Shown here in pieces: positions 50,201 to 62,200 of a stretch of DNA of 64,000 nt; positions within the stretch are counted from its first letter, which is position 1, and every line of letters starts with the position of its first letter. The DNA is taken from contig JANEZZ010001953.1 of NCBI GenBank assembly GCA_026122225.1, positions 1,426,001 to 1,490,000 on the forward strand, read 5' to 3'. Under the pieces are notes generated by a model that was not told the origin of the DNA, did not search any database, and worked only from the letters and a program-made list of their open reading frames with translations. The stretch is from Heloderma charlesbogerti. Its lineage: Eukaryota; Chordata; Lepidosauria; Squamata; Helodermatidae. Both the position numbers and the translations under genes were made by a program.

Positions 50201-53200
50201 AGATAAATATACATAAATAGAATATATTTAAATAAATGAAATTCTTGTTAAGTTGAAATACAAATTAATGGGAAATGTAATAAATATATCCTACTAATTT
50301 AAAATATTAATCTAGTAATTAATAATAGTAAACACAGAAATAATTAGAAAATATTTAAATAATTTCAATATCAATTAATAAAATGCCTATTTATAGTATA
50401 AGTTAATTGATTTATAATCTAAGTTGATTGAGATCTCAAAGTGGATCTCTTATCACTGGAAAGGTGCAGAGGGAGGCAACAAAAATGATCCAGAGACTGG
50501 AACAACTTTCCTGCTATGGAAGGCTGCTACATTTGGAGCTTTTTTAATTTAGAAAAAATGTAACTAAAGGCAGATATGAAAGATTTATAAAATTATGCAT
50601 GGTATAGAGAAAGTATTAGAGAAGGTTTTTCTCTCTTATAGCCACCCAGTGAAATAGATTGGCAGGAGATTCATAACAGACAACAGGTATTCATGCAACA
50701 CGTAATTGATTTATGGAATCCACTGCCACAGAATATGGTGATGAGCACTAGCTTAGATGGCTTTAAAATGGGATCAAACAGATTAAGCTATCAACAGCTA
50801 CTAGTCATGCTGGCATTATGGAATCCCCAGGTTCAGAGGTAGTATGCCATGGAATATCAGCTGCTGAGGAGCAACTAATGCTATTACTTTCATGCCCTGC
50901 TTGTCTGCTTCTCAGAGGTGTGAGGTTGGCCACTGTGAGTAACAGGATGCTGGTCTAGGTGGACCTTTGGTCTGATTCAGCAGTGCCGCTGTTATGCTCA
51001 TTTGCTATTCCTCGGCATTTGAATCCGATATCAGTGCCAGTTATGAAAGTGGCTTAAGGGTAGTGACTTGACCAAGGGACATTAGTGAGTCACTGGCTGA
51101 GTCTATCCCAGGTCTCTGAAATTTAAGGATGGCAAACTGTCCACTGTGTCCTTTTGGCGCTTACATGGGTTTTAACCCCCATGTGGCCTTCCTGCTCTGC
51201 TTCCCTCTTGCCTCCACATCCAGGTCAAGAATGAAGGTCACTAACTCAGTCTGCTTCCTTAACACTAAGCTTGAGCTTTGAGGCAGATGGTTCCTCAGTA
51301 TGATCTTTTTTTGGAGATACCAATGCACAACAGCGCTTTGGATCTCATTTGCCATCACCTGGACCTGTAGAGTATTGTTAATGGTTTCAAGATAAGGCCA
51401 TCCAAACTTAATTTTCACCCCAATTGTTTCATGACTGGCTTAGTAGGTTTCCCTCCAATCTATGTAAGTGAAGTAATACATCTACAAATAGCCGATTCAG
51501 AAATGTTTGGGGTTTGTAAGAATCTAGCAAGCTAGTCATTGGCTCATGCTTGCAACTCTAGAATTCCCATCTATGTTTACCTCTTGCTGGGCTATGGGTG
51601 TGGGTACTTCTTGGTGTTTGAACCCCACAAACAGAGACATCAAATCATTTCCCCCCTCAAAGTGATATAGAATTGGAAATCTGCAAGTGGTGCTCTGGCT
51701 CTTGTGGGAAGGTGAATATAATCTGAAGTCTCCTCAGTTCAGATCTGTATAAGCAGATAAGCCTTGAGGGGAACGTAATGGCATAAAACAGATCCCTTGT
51801 ACATGCAAGAAATGACTGTAGTTTGTGCAGTAGCAGCTGTCAGTCTGGCACCAATATGCCTTTTGAGCTTATTTTAAATATCTCTCATTAATGAACTCAT
51901 TATAGTTCTATTCTTAATGGGTATCTGTTTAAGAAAACACAATTGAATGATTGATTTCTTTACTCCAGAGCAGCCTCTGCGTGACTCTCGGAGAAAAGTA
52001 AGTGACTTTTGTAGGCTGTGATGCTGTGGCCTATTGCATGGAGAATTGTTCTATTCCTTGTGGACGTTCTGATTTTTTTTTCATTTTACCTTATTTATAC
52101 ATTAAATGGTTTCAGCTTTACATGTGTGGCATCAGGGTTTCACCCTGGAAAAATGGTTTTGGTGTGTGGCATTTAGATTTATTTTAGCCATAAGCCTTGG
52201 GTTTCTAGTCTCACTAGTAATATGAAGTCATGTGACTGTTCAGTTGATCCCTTTTTTAACTGATAAAATGCCTGTTTAAAAAGGAAATCTACAAATGAGA
52301 TAGTTTATCTGCTACTGAGAAAAAAAACTTACCTCTTTTTCTCAGGCTACGCTCAGAATCAACTCCAAGAGAGTTCTGACCTGCCAATTTTAACCTGCAA
52401 CTATCTTTTCTTTCTTCTGGTCAGAGCTGGAAAAATCCCATGTGCCTAATTATCTTGCTGATGCCTAGGAATATTGTTTGTTCCTGTATGCATGAATGTA
52501 TGGAATATTTAGTAGGCTAACAATGCAATCCTATGCATGTCTACTCAGAAATTGAATTTCATGGGGCTTATTCTCAGGTAAGTGAATATAGGATTGCAGC
52601 CTCATTTACTTCTGAGTAGGCATACATAGGATTGTGCTGTAAACCTGATAGTTGGTTCCCTGACTGAGCCACCACCACTTCACCATTGGTAGAGGTGTTG
52701 TGGAGTGTTCATAGAAGTTCAATCTATTCAGGGAAAAGACATTGGCAATTCTAACATTGACAAAATGTGCAGCTTCTGTGAGAGAATTGGAAAGTCTGTT
52801 TTGCTGCGGGAAACCTCCCATAGTGCATGGTAACAGGAGGAGCTGTTTGAGCAGGAAAGGGAATTGAGAACTGTGAAGAGGAGCCGAAAAGTAGGAAAGC
52901 TTTGACATATGGAGCCAGTAGGCAGGATAGCTGAAGAAAAGGAGCACAGTAGTCAGTGCCCTGAGAGATGCGAGCATTGCCAGGCTCATGTTTGAGAGAA
53001 ATAAGGCAGAATTTATCAGAAGCAGAGGCAAAGAAGGGCTAATGAGAAAGGAGGGATAGGGAATGCATTTTATAGAGTCTAGCAATAGAAGAAGCTATAT
53101 GTTATTGGCAAGAAGAGGAGAAAAGATAGAAGATTTGGGCAGGGCTGAGAAGCTGAGTGGGAAGAAGGCAGAGAGTCATGCAAGATATAATAGGCAGTAC

Positions 53201-56200
53201 AATGAAAAGAGAATCTGAGCATATAAAGGCTAGAAGTGGTTTAGAGCCAGAAAAAGTGGAGCTGGTGGGAAATCTCACATGGAATCTAGGGATAGGAGAG
53301 GGTGGCTGGGTTCACACAACATGCTAACCCATGTTCAGTGGTTGAGTGTTGGTTGTCGTTGAACCATGGGTTATCGTGTTGTCTGAACCCAGGGCATTTT
53401 CTGCAGGGTGGCTTGTTAACCACCCTGAACAACCCAACAACAAACCAAGAGTTCTCAAGGTGGCTTGGTCAAGAAAAGTAAGCCACACTGCGTGGTCAAC
53501 AAGCTACACTGCGGAAAACGCGCTGCATTCAGGCAACACGGTAACCCACGATACAACAACAACCCACGGTTCAACAACAACCCACACTCAACCACTTAGC
53601 GTGTGTGCTGTTGGTAGGAAGGGAATGAACTGGCAAGGGAGAATTTGGGGAATTTGGCCAGGATGCTAAAGAGGTGAATTGGGGGACGAGGTTGGAGTAG
53701 AGGTTGTAAATAGATTCTTTTTCCAGCTTGGCTCTGCTTTTTTCTACTTGCATTAGTAACTGTGCACCTGATTTTTCCAAACATTTTTTGTTAAAATATA
53801 GTTCCAGGTAAACAAGTTTCCAAAAAGCCATCTGTTTAGAGGCCGGTATATTTTGAAACAGTCATTTTGGAATAAGAAGGTTTTTGCTGTTTTCTAAATG
53901 TTTGCCGTTTACACCAAAAAAGATCCTGCGTTGAAACCCTTGGGGACAGCTAGATTTGTTTATCTTGGAGGTGCTTTTTGTGTGCTGTACTTCATAAGTA
54001 GCATTTTTATTTAAGCTTTCACATTTTTTATAAAATGTCAAGACTTCAGCAGAGTTCTTCTGCATGGATAGAATTTGTCAAGCATTTACTGTTTCTTTAG
54101 GGAGATGTAGAGAATAGCTTATGATGTCTTCGGAGGCGGAGAATGTTATACTTAACTTTGCTGGGAAAATATGTTTATGTGTCAAACTAACAGATTGGCT
54201 ATTTTGTGCAGTGCAGAACTTCAGAGCTGCTTTATTAACATAACCACCTCCATCTTAAAGAGTTTTAGGTTGCAATTCTGTGCACACTTACCTGAGAGTA
54301 AGCCTCAGTGAATGCAGCAGGACTTACTTCTGAGTAAGCATCTTTTAGGTTGCACTATTAGACATGCTTCTGACCTTATGCCAAAGCCTGGCTTTTTGTT
54401 TAGTTTGTTTTTTTCTTTTCTTGTATTTGACTTTCTTTGTAGGTTCTTTATTTGTATCATAGTAGTTCCTCATTTTAAAAGCGCATTCAGTGTATGTTAT
54501 GCTTTTAAGGCAACGGAAAGACAATAAGGGAAGAGAGAGAAATGAGAGTTTCTCAATAAGATTGCAAAGGAAATACAGTGACAATTGCAGTTTTTGAAAC
54601 CAGTGTTAGCAAAACATGAACCATTGATTCATCTAGTCTGGAATTGTCTGCTTTGACAGGCATTGGCTCTCTGACATTTTAGGCAAAAGTATTTCCTTGC
54701 CCTACTTCCTAATCTCCTTTTAGCTGGAGATGTTGAAGATTGAACCTAAGATATTCTGAGACCTCTTGTAGAACTGAAGGAAAAACTCACATCCCACCCA
54801 GATTTGGTGGTTGCACACAAATCCATACTTCAGAACCTAGATTTCAAATGTACATGTGGAAATTTTGCATTTGACAACTGAAAATTTGTTGGGTTTTGAA
54901 TTTATGTGCAGTATGCTGGTTTTGAGGAGGAATTAAAAAGGCATGTCAACCAAGTGTTCTAGAGTTATAATCAAAAGAGGTTGCAAAGGAGACCATATAT
55001 AATATGTGGAGAGAGCAGTGCACAATCCTATGCATATCTACTCAGAAGTAAGCCCCACTAAATTCAGTGGGGCTTACATCCAGGTAAGTGTGTATAGTAT
55101 TGCAGCCTAAGTCAGCAAATGCCTCTGGAGAGATTCAATGAGAAATGCAGCCAAAGATGGGATAAAAAAATTCAGGTTGGCATTTTGAAGCTGTTGGATA
55201 GTCCAGAAGTGGTATTTCAGAGAGAATGCATCTCTAGCAGACAAAAGTCACTTTTCTCAAATACGTCCTGCCAATTTGATTATATGTAAAACTGTCATGC
55301 AGAAAAGCTTCTTCTGTCCTAGTGGTTTTCAGTATCTTATTTTTCCTTTTCCAGACCAATGAAGCAAGCTCAGAGTCAATAGCATCTTCCCCAAAAAGGG
55401 ACACCATGAGCAGTTATCTACCTGACATCAATTGTTACGAGTTACTAACCATAATAGGTAAACGTTCTCACTCCAGGAAAAAACTCAGTTTTCCTTTGCA
55501 AAGTCCTAGTCTTCTTGTTTTTCCTTAACTGACTTTGTTTTCTGAATTGAAGAATGAATGTTGTCTTTTTGTGAAATGGTATGTTGTTGTTGTTTTAAAA
55601 AAACAGCAATGAGATAGCCTGCCATTTTATTTCCAGACATGTATTTTAAACCATAACATGACAAAGAAAAAAAAAGAAACACCCTCGCTTAGTACAATAC
55701 TAAGACCGTGTGTATTAGGAAGGGGATGATAAGCCATAGTGTTCCCTATCTTCATTGACCCATCTCTCATCCCAGCTTCAGTACTGACTTTGATGACCAT
55801 TTTGCTGAATTGGAAGAAAGTTGTTCTGTACTTAGTCAATCAAAAGTTGCTGTCCCCATGGATCATCTGGTCTGCACTGTGATCTGGGGGGACTGCAGGG
55901 AATGCAGTTCACTCATATGTGTTGGATTACTCCTAACTAGTTGTTGTCATTCACCTGTTCATTCTTGCCATTTCTGATGCTCTTCTGCAGACTAAATTCT
56001 CTCCACCTCTGCAACTTCCTGAATTCCCCCCATTCACTTTGAAGGGGTATGGTCATATCCCATGTGTACTGCATTCCTTGTGTTGACTGACTATATAGGG
56101 AGTTCATTTAAAGTGGAAGAGTGGAGTTTAAGGCCTTTATTGTATTTCAGACCCACTCTTGAAGCTTTGCTTGTTCTCAGACACTGACTGTTGTCCAGAG

Positions 56201-59200
56201 ATTTCTCCCCCACCCCCCAACCCACATCATGCCTTGAGTTGGCAGGTTCAAAAATCTTCTCAAGATTATTTAAAGAAAATTCTGGAGTATATTTTACAAC
56301 TCACTCTTCTCCAAGGTGTGTTTCATTTCCCTCCCTCTTTATTACTGTATATTATACAGCTGAAGGAGAAGTTGTACTGGTGTGAGACTTCTTAGCATTC
56401 TATCTTTTAGTCAAAACCATTTTATTCCTTATAAAAATCAGTATAATGCTATCATCATGAAATTTGATATAGAGAGTTTCCTTGGATGAGGTGTATAATT
56501 GATCTAGTTTTCAGAGAAATTAGATGAAAAGTGGCTGAGTTACATCAATCTAAACTTTTTATTTATTTATTTAGGTTGTTTGTATAACACCCTTCCCAGG
56601 ACAGTTTACAGTATAGTAGAAAACATAAAAACAATAATAGAATATTTTGATTGGAGGAATAATTTTTACTGTTTCCAAATGCTACTTACTGGCAAAAAGT
56701 GTTTTGAAATAACTGTAAATATTCCACAGAAGTGTACATTTTGGCAGTTCGAAAATTCACTGTGTAGAAGGTTTATTAAAACCTCCCATTCTGTTGAATG
56801 GAAATAGAACTGTAGGCAAGTTATGAAGTGTAAGTCATTCGTTTTATTTTCTGTTTCTTGTTTATTGATTTGCTTTATATTTCTTGAATATGGCACATAA
56901 AAGGAAACAGATCAGCAATATATAAATGAACACCTAAATCTATTAACAACAAAAAAAGAAGTAAACCAAGATGTATAGCATTAAAATATAGATGAAGGAC
57001 AGAGGAATTTCTTCCCTAAATTCTACCATGATTAAGATTTCAGAATTGGACAATAGCAATAAGAAAATGTTACTTAGATGGTTTCTGTCTTATTCCAGTT
57101 GAGATTGTGTTGAAACTGTTGTTGTGATGACTCTACCTCTATCTTTTCAGGGAAGGGCTTTGAAGATCTAATGACTGTGAATCTGGCACGGTATAAACCA
57201 ACAGGAGAGTTTGTCACTGTCCGGAGGATCAACTTAGAGGCCTGCACCAATGAGATGGTAGCATTTTTGCAGGTAGAGTTGGCAGTCTTATGTAGAGTTA
57301 GTTTAGTTTGTCCCTCTTGGAGATACTTACCTTGGTTGGGCTTGAGTTACTGTATGGCAAATGGCACTCCCTGACATTTGCTGACATTCCCTTGCTTAGG
57401 GCCCTACAGTTCTCTATAGCTGGAGGTCAGGCAAAGCCTGGGCCAAGAGTACTGGGTGCCAGTACGTTGTCTCTCCTATTTCTGGGAAATACCATAAAAG
57501 CCTTACTGGCTGCTCTATTTTATTTGAAAAGGCATTGTCTGTTTTTCTGCAGCTCAAAGCAGTGTACAGTAAAAAAAACTTAAAAGATAAAGAGGAAACA
57601 ACAAAAATAATTATACCCATTAGAAAATCAGCAGCATTTATGCCTTTGTTTGAATTTAACCGAAAGCCTGGAGAAATAAAAATGACTTCATAGCGTGGAG
57701 GGAAAAGGATCAGCTGTGGGCCTTTTTAAGGAAAAGCGAATTGCAGATTGTGATGTTCCTGCTCCAGGTTATTCTCCCTCCTGTTTCCACCTGTTCAAAT
57801 TTAAAAACAACAACAGGACATTTGCCTCAGCTTTGGCCAGTTGTCCTCACTGAATCCCAAAGCTTCAGCCCTTTACTTTGTGTCAAGGAGACACCCAATA
57901 GGTTAATTGGCTTCTTTTAACCAATATAGGAGTAGTGTTAATAAATCAACCAACATGTGAGAATATTTTGATTGAGAGCCAGATTGAGAGCCAGCATGGT
58001 GTAGTGGCAAGAATGTTGGACTAGGAGCTGGGAGATCCGGGTTCTAGTCCCCACTCGGCCATGGAAGCTCACTGGGTGACTTTGGGCCAGTCACAGACTC
58101 TCAGCCCAACCCACCTCACAGGGTTGTTGTGAGGATAAAATGGAGAAGAGGAGGATAATGTAAGCCGCCTTGGGTTCCTTGCAAGAGGAAAAAAGGCGGG
58201 GTATAAATGCAATAAATAAATAAGATAGATAGATAGATAGATAGATAGATATAAAAAACAACTACAATTTTATTAAATACAAGAAGAGTTATAAAGGTTA
58301 TTATTTAATCATCCCTTACCTACCTACCCCTTCTAAACCCTTCACACATAACCCCACTCACTAGATGTACATTCACTGAATCCCTAAACCCTATCCAACC
58401 ATTAAACTGTCTGTTCTCCCCATTTAAAACCCCTTTGAATTCCACTCACTCATAAACCTCTCCCACCTTTCACTCACACACCAACATTCTGTTAACTCTA
58501 ATTTACCTGGATAACATTTTACAATTCAGACACAAACCTTTATATTATCGTGCATTTGTTAGGTGTTCAGTAATTGTGCCCACCGAGTTGTCTTAAACAC
58601 CTCCACAAATCTGAGTACTTTTATTTTTATGTCGGAGTGCATTGGTCTGGTTATACAGTAATGCGTCTGAGTTTTCAGTTTTGTTTGTTATTTAGATATT
58701 ACTGAAAAGTGACACTCTTTTCAATAACTTCTAGATAACAACAACAACAAAATACATTGGTGAAACTTCCCAGGCAAGTCCCTTTGGGGAGAGAATTTCC
58801 CACTGACCTAACGTTCTGAGGAGGCAGAGAGTGAACTAAGGCTCCTCCAGAAGATTTTACCAGTTGAAAGGGGAGATTTGGAAGAAGATGCTCTTTGAAA
58901 TATGCTGAGCCCAGACTAGGACAGGAGTGGACAACTTCAGGAGCTGTGGGGGCCATTTTCCCCACGGGTGCTGAAAAGGAAGGGGGACTTTAAAAACAAA
59001 ATGGTGCTCCATAGCAGATCCAGATGCCATTTTGTTTGCAAAATTTCCCCCAAACCATTTTTTTACATTTTTGGGGGGATATCCCCAAATTTCAGGGGGT
59101 GGGGGGGCCGCATGAAGGCCACATGTTGCCCATCCCTAATTTAAGGTTTTCTAAATAACCATCAACGCCTTGAACTGAGCCCAGAAGAGACTTGTAGCCA

Positions 59201-62200
59201 GTGCAGTAGCTAGAGTTGAAATAACATGTTCCTTCAGTCTGTCAAGAAGCAAGCTGAAGAATTCTGTACCAGCTGAAGTCTAAAACAGTCTTCAAGGGCA
59301 ATCCCATGGACAGCAAGTTACAATAATTAATCTTTGAGATTAACAAGAGAAGATTAATAATGCCAGAGGGAGGTGGCAGGCTGTCTGTCGCTGGAGGTAT
59401 TCAAGCAAAGACTGGGCAGCCATCTGTTAGGGATGTTTTAAACTGGATCCTTGCACTGAGGAGGGGATTGGACTCAAATGGCCCCTTCCAACACTATGAT
59501 TCTAACCCGTTCAACAAACAGGGGCACTTGTTAACTGTAGCTGATAAGAAATCCTGGTCACAGCCTCTGCGTGACAGTCCAAGAGCAAAGTTGGGTCTAG
59601 GAGACCCCTCAGACTGCATATCTGTTTTTTTTTGGATAGAGGGATCCTGTTATGCCTTGATCGTCTGGACAGCCAACCATTATCAATTTAGTCTTACCTG
59701 GATTTAGTTTCAACTTGTTCATAGGCCCTGATTTAGAACATAATTTTACGACTACTATTTTTAAAATATTTAAGTGTTTTGATGAAGCGTCTGTAAATTT
59801 TATCTTTGAGCATTCAAGGAAAAGGCAGATTGAAACTCTGAATAAATATGTCAAAGGGTTTCCCCCATTTTATTATTTTCTATTAAAAATGGGGAGAACC
59901 TTAGCTTGAAGCAAAGACCTCTTGAGTAAATGTTACACTGTCAAGCTGTACACCCAGCTGACAAAACATCTCTGGCTACCAGAGCTAGTTATGGGTAGTG
60001 TATTTATTTAAATACATTTATTTAAACTTAGGCTGCAGTCATATGAGCCTCGTGTTGTGCAGAGTGGTAGGCGGTGGTATTGCAACCGAAACTCTCCCCA
60101 CAACCTGAGTTCGATCCCAGAGGAAGCTGGGTCCCAGGTAGCCGGCTCAGGTCGACTCAGCCTTCCATCCTTCCGAGGCTGGTAAAATGAGTACCCAGCT
60201 TGCTGGGGGGGATAGGCAATGGCAAACCACCCCGCTATAGTCTGCCACAAAAACGCCAGCGTAAGCGGTGTCCCTCTAGGGGTCAGTAATGACCCGGTAA
60301 TGACACAGGAGGAACCTTTCCTTTTCCTGCAGTCATATAGCTGGGAGTAAGCTCCATTGAGCTCAGTGGGGTTTCCTTCTGAGTAGACGTGTATAGGATT
60401 CTCCAGTTTTATCTCAGCTGAGGCTTCTGGAGTGTCTTATAACATTAAACAATAAAAACAATAGGATAATTTAGAATTAAAATGGCTCTGTCAAATGTTT
60501 CTCTTCCAAGTGCTTCCAGTAATAGGTTTAATTTAGTCTAATATATTTCCAATTTTCCACAAAATTATAAGTGCATTTAATTTTAGATCATTGTTTTTGT
60601 AATTAGTTATGTGCCTTGATTAACTTGTTTCCAAATTGTTACCTGCTGACTGAAAATATGAGGCAATACATTAAATTACAAGCAAAACGTTGTTTTCATG
60701 CTGGTTCTTTGTTTTGATTTGATCTTGCTGTAGTGTGGTGGTGTGGGTTTTTTATTATTTTAATTGTACCCCTTATTGTATGCTGAACTGGCAAAAGAAA
60801 TTGTTACCCTTGATTGAGTGAAGTTGTGACACAGTGTGAATTTGCCAGTTGTTTTTCTTTTTAGGTATCCATAGCTTTTGAAGTTTACTCTGCTCGTTTG
60901 CTAAGAATCAGTTGTTGCATTATCATTTTTGTTTTCAGGGTGAGCTTCATGTCTCAAAGTTCTTCAGCCATCCCAACCTTGTGCCATATAAAGCAGCCTT
61001 CATAACCAACAACGAACTATGGGTTGTTACATCTTTCATGGCCTATGGTAGGTGGAGCAAGAGTCTTCCTCCACTTTTAGAGAGGATCTGTTTATGTTTC
61101 TATGTTGTGGCCTCTACTGCAAGAGCATGTTCATGACAGTAGCAACACCAGAAAAAATTGGGGTTGGAGCACAGAAGGGGCAAAGTGCATTTCTGGATGG
61201 GAAAGCTGTGTCCCACATGTTAGATTTCGGAAAGAGAAATAATGGTATATTTCCCATTAATGGTCCCATCTTAAACATCTTTGAAATAAGTCCTATTGAT
61301 TTTGATGAAGTTAATTTAAGTGATATAAGTTATTTTTATATAGCAACTATTAACTAACCAGATTTAAATTGCACTTAGGAAAAAATAAGGAAAAAGGGCT
61401 TCCAAACAAGCTAGAGTCCTTACACAAACATTTCATTGATGCACAAATTAGGTAGACAGAACACCGATATATGAGTTTAGTAAACACAGTTGTTTTTGAA
61501 CTAGTGCAGGCAGAACAAGGAATGCAGTCTCTAGTGAGGGGAAACAGAGTAGAACGCTCCTAGGAAATTGGAGACATGCCATATTCAAACTTATACGGGT
61601 CTGGCCGATCAGTTTTAAAGTCAATGAGAGGGAATGGAGGAGAGTAAATTGAGGCAAAACACATATGCAGATTATCTGTAGTAGTCGAATTCACTGATTC
61701 TTATCCAATTCTGTGAAATAGGTAATAACAGCTTCAAGGTTGAGGGCATTGAAGAGTCTATTGTCTGTTACCAGTATGGAGAATAAAGTCCATTGAACAC
61801 AGTGAGAGTTACTTTTAAGTAAACATTCATAGGCTTGCACTATAAGCAATTAAAGCTACAATCCCACTTATGCTTACTTGGGAGTAACCCCTGTTAAACT
61901 GTGGAGAAGAACTAAATGCCAGTGGGTTGGAAGCTACTCTCTGGCTCAAAGTTCTTTTCCCAACCCCAGTTCTGTCACTGACAGAAGTAAGTACATATTC
62001 ATTCTCTCTCTCTCATATGAAAAACACTCTGTGTGAAAAGTGCTTTTCCTTCAAGTAGCCACTGGACTTCCAACAATGAGGGTGGGGATGAACTATTGGT
62101 TTGGGGTGGGGGACTGTGCAGAGGGCTCCTATGCACTCATGGTGGTCTGGACAAAATGGGGCTGCTCCATTTTCTTCAATACTTGGGAATATTCCGCACA

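Larger units (their letters stand above)
48515..51968 (+). other. STRADA intron 3
   Basis: Contains a short repeat (48812-48925, 'ggttgtatccaacattaaga' ... 'aacattggatacta'), the ~400-bp family C element (49335-49742), a very A/T-rich tract (50120-50425) and a CR1-like LINE remnant (50455-51000). 51001-51968 shows nothing. Confidence 0.65.
51998..55354 (+). other. STRADA intron 4
   Basis: Contains several ~90-bp palindromic elements (52528-52645, 54268-54352, 55020-55108), a purine-rich stretch (52840-53270) and the palindromic MITE 53305-53615. The remainder is unclassified. Confidence 0.6.
57273..60938 (+). other. STRADA intron 6 (3.7 kb)
   Basis: Contains a CORE-type SINE (57986-58224), a GATA microsatellite (58222-58251), a G-poor stretch (58255-58560), L2 and CR1 remnants (59150-59735), a Sauria SINE (60045-60329) and a family D repeat (60335-60405). 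57273-57985 and 58561-59149 show nothing else certain. Confidence 0.7.

Noticed and set aside
52606..53085. 159-codon open frame on the minus strand in STRADA intron 4
   Set aside because: It lies opposite a purine-rich intronic stretch, its composition is Leu/Ser/Pro-rich as expected from that bias, and I recognise no domain. Nothing supports a gene.
60060..60120. tRNA-like segment with B box
   Set aside because: Head of a Sauria SINE, not a tRNA gene.
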